A stretch of 64,000 nt of DNA from the NCBI RefSeq assembly GCF_007989805.1, contig NZ_BJUB01000010.1:1-64000 (forward strand), written 5' to 3'. Both the position numbers and the translations under genes were made by a program. The notes under the pieces are model-generated. The model was given only the letters and a program-made list of their open reading frames with translations. It was not told where the DNA came from and did not search any database. The DNA is from Cellulomonas xylanilytica (GTDB taxonomy: Bacteria; Actinomycetota; Actinomycetes; Actinomycetales; Cellulomonadaceae). Below, one piece after another: positions 39,054 through 48,743 of this stretch (position 1 is its first letter; the number at the start of each line of letters is the position of its first letter).

Positions 39054-40138
39054 GACTGCCCCGCCGACGCCAGCCGCGCCGCCTCGTCGGCGTCGATCGC
39101 GGACTGCACGACGGGCGCCAGCTCACCGCCGAGCACCGCGTCGAGGTTGTAGGCCTTGTAGCCGGTGCGGTGGTCCGCGATGCGGTTCTCGGGGAAGTTG
39201 TACGTCCGGATGCGCTCGGAGCGGTCGACCGTGCGGACCTGCGACCGCCGGGCCTCGCTCGCCGCGGCTGCCGCCTCCTCCTGACGGGCGGCCAGGATCC
39301 GGGCGCGCAGCACGCGCATGCCGGCCTCACGGTTCTGCAGCTGCGACTTCTCGTTCTGCATCGACACGACGATGCCCGTGGGCAGGTGCGTGATGCGGAC
39401 GGCGGAGTCGGTGGTGTTGACGGACTGGCCGCCGGGCCCGGAGGACCGGTAGACGTCGATGCGCAGGTCGTTCGGGTCGATGGCCACCTCGGCCTCGTCC
39501 TCGGCCTCGGGGAAGACCAGGACGCCCGCGGCGGACGTGTGGATGCGCCCCTGCGACTCGGTGACCGGCACCCGCTGGACGCGGTGCACGCCGCCCTCGT
39601 ACTTCAGGTGCGCCCAGACACCGTCCTCCGGTGCGACCGCGCCCCGGGCCTTGATCGCGAGCTGTGCGTCCTTGTAGCCGCCGAGGTCCGACTCCGTGGC
39701 ACCCAGCAGCTGCGTCGCCCAGCCCATCTTCTCCGCGTACCGCGTGTACATCCGCAGCAGGTCCGCGGCGAACAGCGCCGACTCCTCGCCACCCTCCCCC
39801 GCCTTGACCTCGAGGATCACGTCGCGGGAGTCGTCGGGGTCGCGCGGGATGAGGACCTCGCGCAGCCGGGCGGAGGCGGCGTCGGCGGCCTGCTGGAGCG
39901 ACGGCAGCTCGGCGGCGAAGCTCTCGTCGACCTCGGCCAGCTCGGCGGCGGCCTCGGCGTCGTCGGACGCGGCCCTCCACGCCGTGTACGCCTGCGCGAC
40001 CCGGCCCAGCTCGGCGTACCGGCGGCCCAGCCGGCGCGCGTTCGCGGCGTCGGCGTGCACCGCGGGGTCGGCCAGCTGGGCCTCGATCTGCGCGTGCTCG
40101 GCGAGCAGCGGCTCGGCGGCGGCGAATGCCTCGCTCAT
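39050..40138 (-). CDS. prfA: Peptide chain release factor 1
   Basis: 362 aa. The catalytic GGQ is in [20 protein letters not shown], and the codon-recognition tripeptide reads PVT ([15 protein letters not shown]), matching the PxT of RF1, so UAA and UAG are read. ATG 40138 has AAGGA 9 nt upstream; an upstream in-frame start at 40189 would add 17 residues with no support. It is separated from rpmE by a long hairpin (40189-40252) and begins the prfA-prmC-ywlC-tagO-atpI unit. Confidence 0.96.
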   Translation of the reverse strand: MSEAFAAAEPLLAEHAQIEAQLADPAVHADAANARRLGRRYAELGRVAQAYTAWRAASDDAEAAAELAEVDESFAAELPSLQQAADAASARLREVLIPRDPDDSRDVILEVKAGEGGEESALFAADLLRMYTRYAEKMGWATQLLGATESDLGGYKDAQLAIKARGAVAPEDGVWAHLKYEGGVHRVQRVPVTESQGRIHTSAAGVLVFPEAEDEAEVAIDPNDLRIDVYRSSGPGGQSVNTTDSAVRITHLPTGIVVSMQNEKSQLQNREAGMRVLRARILAARQEEAAAAASEARRSQVRTVDRSERIRTYNFPENRIADHRTGYKAYNLDAVLGGELAPVVQSAIDADEAARLASAGQS

Positions 40139-40188
40139 GACGGGTGTCCTTCTGACGACTGAGGCTCGTTCAGGCTCCGGCAACGACA

Positions 40189-40252
40189 CAGCGCCGGTGC
40201 CCGCGCGGACACCGCCATGGAGGGCGGTCGTCCGCGCCGGGCACCGGCGCTG
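40189..40252. terminator. Long nested hairpin terminator between rpmE and prfA
   Basis: The arms CAGCGCCGGTGCCCGCGCGG (from 40189) and its complement (to 40252) pair over 22 bp with one bulged base, and the loop holds a second 6-bp stem ACCGCC/GGCGGT. It starts 9 nt past the rpmE stop. It should end the rpmE transcript; prfA begins about 50 nt beyond. Confidence 0.85.
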
Positions 40253-40260
40253 AGGGAGTG

Positions 40261-40476
40261 CTAGGCGTCGGCCTTCTTGCCGTAGCGCGCCTGGAACCGG
40301 GCCACGCGGCCGCCGGTGTCGAGGATCTTCTGCTTGCCCGTGTAGAACGGGTGGCAGGCGCTGCAGACGTCGGCGTGGATCTTGCCGGACGTCACGGTGG
40401 ACTTGGTGACGAACGTGCTGCCACAGGTGCAGGTGACCTCGGTGGTCACGTACTCGGGGTGGATGTCAGCCTTCAC
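40261..40476 (-). CDS. rpmE: Ribosomal protein bL31, zinc-binding form
   Basis: 71 aa. Two Cys pairs (CTCGS at 16-18 and CSACH at 37-40) make it a zinc-containing C+ bL31. It sits at the bridge between the ribosomal subunits. GTG 40476 has AAGGAG (40485-40490) 8 nt upstream, and a CACAAT -10-like element is at 40552-40557, giving a leader of about 70 nt. Genomes with a C+ form often also carry a zinc-free paralogue; none is seen here. Confidence 0.95.
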   Translation of the reverse strand: MKADIHPEYVTTEVTCTCGSTFVTKSTVTSGKIHADVCSACHPFYTGKQKILDTGGRVARFQARYGKKADA

Positions 40477-40551
40477 AGATCTATCTCCTTGGGTGGGTGT
40501 CTCCGGGTCCGGACGCGCGACTGGCGCCGGTGAACCGCAGACCAGCGAACC

Positions 40552-40557
40552 ATTGTG
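40552..40557 (-). promoter_or_regulatory. Possible -10 element of rpmE
   Basis: CACAAT on the minus strand matches TATAAT at 4 of 6 positions, about 75 nt before the rpmE GTG. No convincing -35 was found, so this is tentative. Confidence 0.3.
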
Positions 40558-40599
40558 CCAGAACAGCGACGGGGCCCGAAATCATCCCCGGCTCAGGAG

Positions 40600-41454
40600 T
40601 CAGAACGGCTGGGCGTCGAGCCGCGCCTTCTCCGCCTCGACGTCGAAGTCCGCCGGCGGCCAGTCCAGGCCGAGGCTCTCGACGGCGTCGAGCACGAGGG
40701 CGCCGACGGCGAGGCGGGCGTACCACTTGGAGTCGGCGGGGACCACGAACCAGGGCGCGTGCTCGGTGCTCGTCCGGTCCAGCACCGCCTGGTACGCCTC
40801 CCGGTAGGCAGGCCACCTCGCGCGCTCGTCGACGTCGTTCGGGTTGTACTTCCAGTACTTGTCGGGACGCTCCAACCGCTCGCGCAGCCGCGCCTTCTGC
40901 TCCTCCGGCGAGACGTGCAGCATCACCTTGACGACCACGGTCCCCGCGTCGACGACCTCCCGCTCGAAGGCGTTGATCTCGTCGTACCTCGGCTCCCACA
41001 CCTCGCGCGGCACCAGCTCGTTCACGCGGACCACCAGCACGTCCTCGTAGTGCGAGCGGTCGAAGACACCGATGCGCCCGCCCACCGGCAGCGCCTCCCG
41101 GATCCGCTGCAGGTAGTGCTGCGACCGTTCCTTCTCCGTCGGCACCCCGAACGAGCGCAGCTGCACGCCCTGCGGGTCGACCATGCCCAGGACGTGCCGG
41201 ACGATCCCGCCCTTGCCCGAGGTGTCCATGCCCTGCAGCACCAGCAGCACGGCGCGCGAGCCGCCGGTCCGGCCGTGCGCGTAGAGGCGCTCCTGCACCT
41301 CGCTCAGCCGGTTCCCGTCCGCCTCGAGCTTGTTCTCGGCCGACGAGCGCCCGTGCTCCCAGCCGGGGTGCGACGACGCGTCGAGCGCCGCCAGGTCGAA
41401 CCCGGGCCCGACGCGAAGGGCCTCCTGCGGCGGTGTGCTCCACGTCTTCGTCAT
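40600..41454 (-). CDS. Polyphosphate kinase 2 family nucleotide phosphotransferase
   Basis: 284 aa. Walker A GMDTSGKGG near residue 75 and the Walker B/lid block FDRSHYEDVLVVRVNELVP are PPK2 hallmarks, with the LRSFGVPTEKERSQHYLQRI segment between them. PPK2 enzymes transfer phosphate between polyphosphate and AMP, ADP or GDP. The length and motifs fit the single-domain classes, and whether it prefers AMP or ADP cannot be told from sequence. It is cytosolic. The gene separates rpmE from rho, which is not a universal arrangement, and is flanked by the rho terminator. Confidence 0.9.
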   Translation of the reverse strand: MTKTWSTPPQEALRVGPGFDLAALDASSHPGWEHGRSSAENKLEADGNRLSEVQERLYAHGRTGGSRAVLLVLQGMDTSGKGGIVRHVLGMVDPQGVQLRSFGVPTEKERSQHYLQRIREALPVGGRIGVFDRSHYEDVLVVRVNELVPREVWEPRYDEINAFEREVVDAGTVVVKVMLHVSPEEQKARLRERLERPDKYWKYNPNDVDERARWPAYREAYQAVLDRTSTEHAPWFVVPADSKWYARLAVGALVLDAVESLGLDWPPADFDVEAEKARLDAQPF

Positions 41455-41513
41455 CTCGGACCTCCGGCTGTGCGACGGGCGGACCCTCGCACGCTAGCGC
41501 GCGGACATGACGA

Positions 41514-41541
41514 CGGCCCTGCTCCCGGGGGAACAGGGCCG
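41514..41541 (-). terminator. Rho gene terminator
   Basis: An 8-bp perfect stem (CGGCCCTG 41514-41521, complement 41534-41541) with a 12-nt loop, 12 nt past the rho stop. Confidence 0.75.
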
Positions 41542-41553
41542 CGCGTCAGTCGG

Positions 41554-43656
41554 TCACTCGCCGCCGGGCGTCGTCTTCTGCACCTGGAGCAGGAACTCGA
41601 CGTTCGACTTGGTCTCCTTGAGCTTGCCGATGAGCAGCTCGATGGCCTGCGTCTGGTCGAGCGCGCCCATGACCCGGCGGAGCTTGTAGATGATCTTCAG
41701 CTCGTCGTGCGGCATGAGGATCTCCTCGCGGCGCGTGCCCGACGCGTTGACGTCGACCGCCGGGAAGATGCGCTTGTCCGCCAGGCCGCGGGAGAGCCGG
41801 AGCTCCATGTTCCCGGTGCCCTTGAACTCCTCGAAGATGACCTCGTCCATCTTGGAGCCCGTCTCCACCAGCGCCGAGGCGAGGATGGTCAGCGAGCCGC
41901 CGTTCTCGATGTTGCGCGCCGCACCGAAGAACCGCTTCGGCGGGTACAGCGCCGAGGCGTCGACACCACCGGACAGGATCCGCCCGGACGCCGGGGCGGC
42001 CAGGTTGTACGCCCGCGAGAGGCGCGTCAGCGAGTCGAGCAGCACGACGACGTCCTGGCCCAGCTCGACCAGCCGCTTGGCGCGCTCGATGGCGAGCTCG
42101 GCGACGATCGTGTGGTCGGAGGCCGGGCGGTCGAAGGTCGAGGCGATGACCTCGCCCTTGACCGTCCGCTCCATGTCCGTGACCTCTTCGGGGCGCTCGT
42201 CGACGAGCACGACCATGAGGTGGACCTCGGGGTTGTTGGTCGTGATGGCGTTCGCGATCTGCTGCATGATGATCGTCTTGCCCGCCTTGGGGGGCGCGAC
42301 GATGAGGCCGCGCTGACCCTTGCCGATGGGCGCGACGATGTCGATCACGCGCGGCGACAGGCGGTTCTGCTCGCTCTCGAGCCGCAGCCGCTCCTGCGGG
42401 TACAGCGGCGTGAGCTTGTTGAACTCGGGGCGCACGCGCGCCGCGTCGGGCTCCGCGCCGTTGATCGAGTCGAGGCGCACGAGCGCGTTGAACTTGCTCG
42501 GGCGGTTGCCCTGCGGCGGCTGCTCGCCCTCGCGCGGCTGCCGCACGGCACCGGTGACGGCGTCGCCACGGCGCAGGCCGTACCGCTTGACCTGGTTGAG
42601 CGACACGTACACGTCGTTGGCGCTGGGCAGGTAGCCCGTGGTCCGGACGAACGCGTAGCTGTCCATCAGGTCGAGGATGCCCGCGACCGGCAGGAGGACG
42701 TCGTCGTCGCTGAGCTCGATGTCGTCGAGACCGGCGAGCTCGCCGGCGCCCGGACGGCCGCGCGTGCCACGACCCTTGCGGTCACGGTCACGGTCGCGGT
42801 CGCGGTACCGGTCCCGCGAGCGGCGACGGCGACCGCCGCGCTCGTCGAGGCCGTCCTCGTCCGACTCCCGGCGCGGCTGGCCACCCTGCTGCGCGGTGCC
42901 CTGCTGCGCGGTGCCCTGCTGCGCGGTGCCCTGCTGGCGGCCGCCCTGCTGGCCGTCCCGCTGCTGGCCGTCACGCTGCGCGCGGTCGCCCTGCTGGTTG
43001 TCGCGCTGCTGGCGGTCGTTCTGCTGGCGGTCGTTCTGCTGGCGCTCGTTCTGCTGGCGGTCGGTCTGCTGACCGTCGGCCGCCTGCTGCCCGTTGGCCT
43101 GGGCGCGGTCGCCCTCGTCGCCCTGCGGCGCACCGGCGCCCCGGCCGGCACGGCGCGAGCGGCGCTCCCCCGTCACCCCGCCGACGGCCTCGGCCGCACG
43201 AGCAGCCCGGTCGTCGCGGTGCTCGACGGGCGCGAGCCTCGCGTCCAGCGCGGCCTCGAGGCCGGCGAGCGCGTCACCGTGGGGCGGGGTGGAACGGTCC
43301 TGCTGTGCGCGCTCCCGAGCGGGGCTCTCCTGCACCGGCGCAGCGGCGTCGCCGTCGAGGTCGAGCTGCGGGGCGCGGCTGCGCGCGGCACGGGCGCGGC
43401 GCGCGGGCGGCGGCCCGGCCACGGCGGTGCTCTGCTCGCTGCTGAGGTCGCGGCGCGGCTCCAGTGCCTGCGGTCGCGAGCCCCCGCGGGCGTCCGAGAT
43501 GGCCTGGACGAGGTCGCCCTTGCGCATCTTGGACGTGCCCTTGACGCCCAGGTCGGACGCCATCGCCTGCAGCTCGGGCAGGCGGAGTGCCGAGATGCCT
43601 GCGCTGCGGGCGGACCCGCCGGAGCTGCTCACGGCGGGTTCGATGATGTCTGTCAC
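41554..43656 (-). CDS. rho: Transcription termination factor Rho with Q/N-rich insert
   Basis: 700 aa, far longer than the 419-aa E. coli Rho. GTG 43656 follows GAAGGG. The N-terminal Rho_N helix bundle (LPELQAMASDLGVKG) is at 25-55. Residues about 60-300 are an inserted disordered region: acidic/Ala first, then a Gln/Asn/Arg/Asp block (188-260) and an Arg-Asp block (278-300). The OSB-type RNA-binding domain (about 305-400) and the RecA-like core with Walker A APPKAGKT follow. Rho is the ATP-dependent 5'-3' helicase that ends untranslated transcripts. Such insertions are known in actinobacteria and improve binding of structured GC-rich RNA. A leader of up to 220 nt is open upstream. Confidence 0.96.
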   Translation of the reverse strand: MTDIIEPAVSSSGGSARSAGISALRLPELQAMASDLGVKGTSKMRKGDLVQAISDARGGSRPQALEPRRDLSSEQSTAVAGPPPARRARAARSRAPQLDLDGDAAAPVQESPARERAQQDRSTPPHGDALAGLEAALDARLAPVEHRDDRAARAAEAVGGVTGERRSRRAGRGAGAPQGDEGDRAQANGQQAADGQQTDRQQNERQQNDRQQNDRQQRDNQQGDRAQRDGQQRDGQQGGRQQGTAQQGTAQQGTAQQGGQPRRESDEDGLDERGGRRRRSRDRYRDRDRDRDRKGRGTRGRPGAGELAGLDDIELSDDDVLLPVAGILDLMDSYAFVRTTGYLPSANDVYVSLNQVKRYGLRRGDAVTGAVRQPREGEQPPQGNRPSKFNALVRLDSINGAEPDAARVRPEFNKLTPLYPQERLRLESEQNRLSPRVIDIVAPIGKGQRGLIVAPPKAGKTIIMQQIANAITTNNPEVHLMVVLVDERPEEVTDMERTVKGEVIASTFDRPASDHTIVAELAIERAKRLVELGQDVVVLLDSLTRLSRAYNLAAPASGRILSGGVDASALYPPKRFFGAARNIENGGSLTILASALVETGSKMDEVIFEEFKGTGNMELRLSRGLADKRIFPAVDVNASGTRREEILMPHDELKIIYKLRRVMGALDQTQAIELLIGKLKETKSNVEFLLQVQKTTPGGE
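42896..43075 (-). repeat. 15-bp tandem coding repeats in the rho insert
   Basis: Two neighbouring arrays with a 15-bp period encode QQGTA (three copies) and QQNDR/QQNER-type pentapeptides (several copies). They are coding low-complexity repeats that may vary in number between strains. Confidence 0.75.
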
Positions 43657-43904
43657 GAAGGACCCTTCCCCTCGTCGGTGGCCGGGACCCGATGGTTCGG
43701 GGATCGGCCGACGTCCGGTCGAGGTGACCGAGACGGTGCTGGAGCCACACACGCGCTGCGTACGACGACGTCTGCGCACGGTGGGCTGGATCGCTCCCGG
43801 CTCGTCTACTCATTCTGAGGTGGCCGGTCACGTACGACGCGGGCCACCGGAGGAGGGGGTCCGGGGAACGCGACGATGTTACCACTGTCGGCCCGACCAC
43901 CCGG

Positions 43905-43936
43905 CCGGGTGAACGACGCGGGTGTACTTCACCCGG
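43905..43936 (-). terminator. thrB terminator
   Basis: A perfect 9-bp stem (CCGGGTGAA 43905-43913, complement 43928-43936) with a 14-nt loop directly abuts the thrB stop codon. It ends the hom-thrC-thrB transcript and insulates the rho leader. Confidence 0.8.
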
Positions 43937-44869
43937 TCATGTCACCCGTTGGACGGTCGCGCCCGTGCGGTCCACCGGCAGCGGCAGGATCTGCCAGCCG
44001 CCCATCGCCCCGCCGAACGCGGCCCGCACCGCCTCGTCGGCGTCCGTCGCGCCCTCTCCGGCACGCCGCGCGAGCACGAGCACGGTCGGCCCCGCGCCCG
44101 ACACCACCGCGGCGACACCCGCCGCCCGCAGCACGTCGACGAGCGCGAGGGACCCCGGCATGACCGACCGCCGGTACTCCTGGTGCAGCCGGTCCTGCGT
44201 CGCGGTGAGCAGCAGGTCGGGGCGGCGCCCGAGCGCCTCGACGAGCAGTGCCGCGCGGCCCGCCTGGAACGCGGCGTCCTCGTGCGGCACCGTCGCGGGC
44301 AGCACCCCGCGGGCTGCCTTGGTGGACAGGTGGTTGGGCGGGACGATCGCGAGGACGGCGACGTCGTCGTGGACCGGCAGGTCGAGCGCTCGGAACCGGC
44401 CGTCGTCGCGCCACGCGAGGGTCGCGCCGCCCAGGACGGCGGGCGCGGCGTTGTCCGGGTGGCCCTCGATGCGGGCGGCCAGGTCGATGGCGACGTCGTC
44501 GGACAGCGCCTCCGGCTCGGCGATCAGGCCGCGGGCCGCGACGATGCCCGCGACGACGGCACCTGCCGACGACCCGAGCCCGCGGCCGTGCGGGATGCGG
44601 TTGTGGCAGACGAGGTGCAGGCCGGTCTGTGACGCGCCGACCTCGTCGAGGGCGGCCCGCAGCGAGCTGACGACGAGGTGCTGCTCGTCGTCGGGCACCT
44701 GGCCGGCGCCCTCCCCGGTGACCTCGACCGTCACGCCCGGCGACGCGAGCGCCCGCACCTCGAGCTCGTCGTACAGCCCCAGCGCGAGGCCGAAGGCGTC
44801 GAAGCCCGGACCGAGGTTGGCGCTGGTGGCGGGGACGCGGACGCGGACGTGGTCCGCACCCAGGCGCAT
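43937..44869 (-). CDS. thrB: Homoserine kinase
   Basis: 310 aa. GHMP kinase motifs: VRVRVPATSANLGPGFDAFG near the N-terminus and the ATP loop PHGRGLGSSAGAVVAGI, plus the C-terminal VSGAGPTVLVLA. It phosphorylates L-homoserine, feeding threonine synthase. ATG 44869 lies 8 nt from the thrC stop. The longer open frame upstream overlaps thrC and was rejected. Last gene of the threonine operon. Confidence 0.95.
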   Translation of the reverse strand: MRLGADHVRVRVPATSANLGPGFDAFGLALGLYDELEVRALASPGVTVEVTGEGAGQVPDDEQHLVVSSLRAALDEVGASQTGLHLVCHNRIPHGRGLGSSAGAVVAGIVAARGLIAEPEALSDDVAIDLAARIEGHPDNAAPAVLGGATLAWRDDGRFRALDLPVHDDVAVLAIVPPNHLSTKAARGVLPATVPHEDAAFQAGRAALLVEALGRRPDLLLTATQDRLHQEYRRSVMPGSLALVDVLRAAGVAAVVSGAGPTVLVLARRAGEGATDADEAVRAAFGGAMGGWQILPLPVDRTGATVQRVT

Positions 44870-44877
44870 CGCGGGCC

Positions 44878-45969
44878 TCAGTCCAGGCCGAGCGCGGTGG
44901 CGATGGACACCACGTCGGACGAGATCCGCACCGGCACGACGTCGCTGCCGTCGGCGGTGCGCAGCGCCCACTGCGGGTCCTTGAGCCCGTGCCCGGTGAC
45001 CGTGATGACGATGCGGGCACCGGCCGGGACCCGGCCCTCGTCGCTGAGCCGCAGCAGCCCCGCGACCCCGGAGGCGGACGCGGGCTCGACGAAGATGCCG
45101 ACCTCTGCGGACAGCACGCGGTGCGCGGCGAGGATCTGCTCGTCGGTGACCGCCTCGATCAGGCCGCCGGACACGTCGCGGGCCTCCTCGGCCTGCGGCC
45201 AGGACGCGGGGTTGCCGATCCGGATCGCCGTGGCGATGGTCTCCGGCTGGTCGATGGGGTGGCCCTGGACGATCGGGGCGGCCCCGGCGGCCTGGAAGCC
45301 CCACATGATCGGCGTCCGCGTGGCGACCGCGGCGTGCGAGGCGCCGGCGTCGAGTCCCGCGTACTCGCGGTACCCCCGCCAGTAGGCGGTGATGTTGCCC
45401 GCGTTGCCGACCGGCAGCACGTGGATGTCGGGGGCGTCACCCAGGGCGTCGACGATCTCGAACGCGCCCGTCTTCTGGCCCTCGATGCGGTCGGGGTTGA
45501 CCGAGTTCACCAGCTCGACCGGGTACGCCTCGGCCAGCTTGCGGGCGGCGATCAGGCAGTCGTCGAAGTTGCCGTCGACCTGCAGCAGCGTGGCGCCGTG
45601 CGCGATCGCCTGGCTGAGCTTGCCCATCGCGATCTTGCCGTCCGGCACCAGCACCGCGCAGACCATGCCCGCCCGGGTGGCGTACGCGGCGGCCGACGCC
45701 GACGTGTTGCCGGTGGAGGCGCAGACCACGGCCTTGGCCCCGCGCCCGGCGGCGGCCGACATGGCGGTCGTCATGCCACGGTCCTTGAACGAGCCGGTCG
45801 GGTTCATGCCCTCGACCTTGAGGAAGACCTCGGCGCCCGTGCGCTGCGAGAGCGTCGGCGACGGGACGAGCGGGGTGCCGCCCTCCCCGAGCGTGATGAC
45901 GCGCTCCTGGACGTGGGCGGGCAGACGGTCGGCGTACTCGGCGATCACGCCACGCCACTGGTGGGCCAT
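44878..45969 (-). CDS. thrC: Threonine synthase
   Basis: 363 aa. The PLP-binding Lys is K62 in [11 protein letters not shown], with [14 protein letters not shown] and [14 protein letters not shown] binding the phosphate. This is the shorter, actinobacterial class of threonine synthase. It converts O-phosphohomoserine to threonine. ATG 45969 shares its A with the hom stop (TGATG overlap). Confidence 0.96.
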   Translation of the reverse strand: MAHQWRGVIAEYADRLPAHVQERVITLGEGGTPLVPSPTLSQRTGAEVFLKVEGMNPTGSFKDRGMTTAMSAAAGRGAKAVVCASTGNTSASAAAYATRAGMVCAVLVPDGKIAMGKLSQAIAHGATLLQVDGNFDDCLIAARKLAEAYPVELVNSVNPDRIEGQKTGAFEIVDALGDAPDIHVLPVGNAGNITAYWRGYREYAGLDAGASHAAVATRTPIMWGFQAAGAAPIVQGHPIDQPETIATAIRIGNPASWPQAEEARDVSGGLIEAVTDEQILAAHRVLSAEVGIFVEPASASGVAGLLRLSDEGRVPAGARIVITVTGHGLKDPQWALRTADGSDVVPVRISSDVVSIATALGLD

Positions 45970-47291
45970 CAGGCTCCCTCGACTCGCAGGACGGACACGA
46001 CACGACGCACGACGTCGAGACCGGCGATCGCCTCGACGGTGCTGCGCAACGCGTGCTCGGGGGCCGCGTGCGTGGTGATCACCAGGCGCGCGTAGTCGGC
46101 GTCGGGCAGCTCGGTGACGGGGGTCTGACGGACAGCCTCGATCGACACGTCGTGCGACGCCAGGACCGTCGACACCTGGGCGAGCACGCCCGGGCGGTCC
46201 GCGACCTCGAGCCGCACCTGGAAGCGCGTGCGGGCGGACGTGGCGGGCAGCACCGGCAGGTCGGCGTAGCGGGACTCGATGGGGCCCTTGCCGCCGAGCA
46301 CCCGGTGGCGGGCGACCGAGACGACGTCACCGAGCACCGCGGACGCGGTCGGCTCGCCGCCCGCACCGCGGCCGTAGAACATCAGCTCGCCCGCCGCCTC
46401 CGCCTCGATGAACACCGCGTTGTACGCACCACGGACCGTGGCGAGCGGGTGGCTCACGGGGACCAGCGCGGGGTGCACGCGCACCTGGACACCCTCGACG
46501 CCGTCGGCCGTGCCACGCTCCGCGATCGCCAGCAGCTTCAGCACGTAGCCCGTGCGCTGCGCCCACAGGACGTCGTCGGCGGTCAGGGACGTGATGCCCT
46601 CGCGGGAGACGTCCTCGATGGACACCCGGGTGTGGAACGCGAGCGAGGCGAGGATCGCGGCCTTCGCGGCGGCGTCGTACCCCTCGACGTCCGCCGTCGG
46701 GTCGGCCTCCGCGTAGCCCAGCGCCTGGGCCTCCTTGACGGCCTGGTCCAGGTCGAGGCCCTCGGACGCCATCTTGTCGAGCACGTAGTTGGTGGTGCCG
46801 TTGACGATGCCGAGCACCCGGGTGACCCGGTCCCCCGCGAGCGACTCGCGCACCGGGCGCACGATCGGGATGGCGCCCGCGACGGCGGCCTCGAAGTACA
46901 CGTCGACACCGGCCTCGTCGGCCGCGGCGTACAGCGTGGGACCGTCCTGCGCGAGCAGCGCCTTGTTGGCGGTCACGACGGACGCACCACCGGCGACCGC
47001 CCGCAGCAGCAGGCTGCGCGCCGGCTCGATGCCGCCCATCACCTCGACGACGACGTCCGCGCGCTCGACCAGCGACTCGGCGTCGGCGGTGAGCAGCGCC
47101 CGGTCGACCACGGCGTCACGCTCGGTCTCGACGTCGCGCACGGCGATGCCGACGAGCTCGAGCGGTGCACCCACGCGGGACGCCAGGTCCGACGCCTGCG
47201 TCGTGAGCAGCCGCACCACCTCCGTGCCGACGACGCCGCAGCCGAGGACGGCGACGCGCAGGGGCGGATGGGCGGGCACGGGCGAGGGCAC
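45969..47291 (-). CDS. hom: Homoserine dehydrogenase
   Basis: 440 aa. The NAD(P)-binding [17 protein letters not shown], the catalytic region with [21 protein letters not shown], and a C-terminal ACT domain ([27 protein letters not shown]) that senses threonine are present. It reduces aspartate semialdehyde to homoserine. GTG 47291 has GGAGG 7 nt upstream. The lysA hairpin (47341-47359) and a TATCCT at 47329-47334 suggest hom can be transcribed separately from lysA. Confidence 0.96.
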   Translation of the reverse strand: MPSPVPAHPPLRVAVLGCGVVGTEVVRLLTTQASDLASRVGAPLELVGIAVRDVETERDAVVDRALLTADAESLVERADVVVEVMGGIEPARSLLLRAVAGGASVVTANKALLAQDGPTLYAAADEAGVDVYFEAAVAGAIPIVRPVRESLAGDRVTRVLGIVNGTTNYVLDKMASEGLDLDQAVKEAQALGYAEADPTADVEGYDAAAKAAILASLAFHTRVSIEDVSREGITSLTADDVLWAQRTGYVLKLLAIAERGTADGVEGVQVRVHPALVPVSHPLATVRGAYNAVFIEAEAAGELMFYGRGAGGEPTASAVLGDVVSVARHRVLGGKGPIESRYADLPVLPATSARTRFQVRLEVADRPGVLAQVSTVLASHDVSIEAVRQTPVTELPDADYARLVITTHAAPEHALRSTVEAIAGLDVVRRVVSVLRVEGA

Positions 47292-47340
47292 GGGACGGCC
47301 TCCAGTCGGATCGGGCGGGAGCGCCCCCAGGATAGGGGTG

Positions 47341-47359
47341 CGTCCCGCCTGTCGGGACG
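47341..47359 (-). terminator. Hairpin between lysA and hom
   Basis: Perfect 7-bp stem CGTCCCG/CGGGACG with a 5-nt loop, 22 nt past the lysA stop. A second 6-bp stem (GACCGG/CCGGTC, 47368-47383) overlaps the lysA stop itself. Confidence 0.6.
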
Positions 47360-47381
47360 AGCGGTCCGACCGGTGGGCCGG

Positions 47382-48743
47382 TCAGCCGAGGTCGAGCGCC
47401 AGGAGGTCGTCCTCGGTCTCGCGGCGGACCAGCACGCGGGTCTCCCCGTCGCTCACCGCGATGACCGGCGGACGCGGGACGTGGTTGTAGTTGGACGCCA
47501 TCGACCGCCCGTACGCCCCCGTCGCCGCGACGGCGAGCAGGTCCCCGGCGCGGACGTCGGCGGGCAGCTGCACCTCGTGCACGACGATGTCGCCGCTCTC
47601 GCAGTGCTTGCCGACGACGCGCGCGAGCACCGTCTGCGCGCTCGCGAGCCGGCCGACGACCTCGGCGTGGTACGCCGCCCCGTACAGGGCCGGGCGGATG
47701 TTGTCGCTCATGCCGCCGTCGACGGACACGTACGTCCGGACGCTCCCGTCGTCGGTCCGCACCGGCTTGACCGTGCCGACCGTGTAGAGCGTCAGGCCGG
47801 CCGGGCCGACGATCGCACGGCCGGGCTCGATGGAGAACCGCGGCAGCGGGGTGCCCAGGTCGGCGGCCGTCGCCTGGACGGAGGCGGCGACGTCCTTCGC
47901 GATCCGGTCCGGGTCGAGCGCGACCTCCCCCGGCAGGTACGCGATGCCGTAGCCGCCGCCGAGGTCGACCTCCTCGACCAGCACACCGGTGCGCTCCGCG
48001 AGCTGCGCGCGCAGGGTCAGCACGGCGCGGGCGGCGACCTCGAAGCCCGACGGGTCGAGGATCTGCGAGCCGATGTGCGAGTGGATGCCGAGCAGCCGCA
48101 GCTCGGGGCGTGCGAGCACCGCGAGCAGCCCGCGCATGGCCGGAGAGTCTCCGTCGGGCGACGCGATCGAGAGGCCAAACTTCTGGTCCTCGTGCGCCGT
48201 CGAGATGTACTCGTGGCCGCCCGCGTGCACCCCGGTGGTCACGCGGACCATCACGGGCGCCGGCGCTCCCCCGCGCGCGGCGGCCGCGTCGGCCACCCGC
48301 TCGATCTCGACCAGGGAGTCGACGATGATCCGGCCCACCCCGGCCTCGAGCGCCCGGGCGATCTCCGTGTCGGACTTGTTGTTGCCGTGCAGGCCGATGT
48401 CCGCACCGGGGACGCCCGCCCGCAGCGCGACCGCGAGCTCGCCGCCCGTCGCGGTGTCGACACGCAGCCCCTCCTCGTGCACCCAGCGCGCGACCGCGAC
48501 GGACAGGAACGCCTTGCCCGCGTAGTACACGTCGACCCCGGCGCCGATCTCCGCGAACGCCGTCTCGAACGCCCGGCGGTAGCCGCGGGCACGGCTGCGC
48601 AGGTCGGTCTCGTCGAGGACGTATGCGGGCGTGCCGTGCTCGGCCGCGAGCGCGCGCACGTCGACCCCGGCGACCGTCGTCGCGCCGTCGGCCGCGCGGG
48701 CGACACCCGTGGACCAGGGCTCGCCGGGGATCGTGGTGCTCAC
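47382..48743 (-). CDS. lysA: Diaminopimelate decarboxylase
   Basis: 453 aa. Fold-type III PLP enzyme: Lys in YYAGKAFLS (K77), HSHIGSQI and [11 protein letters not shown] hold the phosphate, and the C-terminal CESGD supplies the catalytic Cys of the dimer partner. It makes L-lysine from meso-diaminopimelate. The start GTG 48743 overlaps the argS stop (GTGA). The argS-lysA-hom order is typical of actinobacteria. Confidence 0.96.
   Translation of the reverse strand: MSTTIPGEPWSTGVARAADGATTVAGVDVRALAAEHGTPAYVLDETDLRSRARGYRRAFETAFAEIGAGVDVYYAGKAFLSVAVARWVHEEGLRVDTATGGELAVALRAGVPGADIGLHGNNKSDTEIARALEAGVGRIIVDSLVEIERVADAAAARGGAPAPVMVRVTTGVHAGGHEYISTAHEDQKFGLSIASPDGDSPAMRGLLAVLARPELRLLGIHSHIGSQILDPSGFEVAARAVLTLRAQLAERTGVLVEEVDLGGGYGIAYLPGEVALDPDRIAKDVAASVQATAADLGTPLPRFSIEPGRAIVGPAGLTLYTVGTVKPVRTDDGSVRTYVSVDGGMSDNIRPALYGAAYHAEVVGRLASAQTVLARVVGKHCESGDIVVHEVQLPADVRAGDLLAVAATGAYGRSMASNYNHVPRPPVIAVSDGETRVLVRRETEDDLLALDLG

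Noticed and set aside
42896..43075. Short direct repeats that look like a repeat array
   Set aside because: They are 15-bp coding repeats within rho without unique spacers, so not CRISPR.
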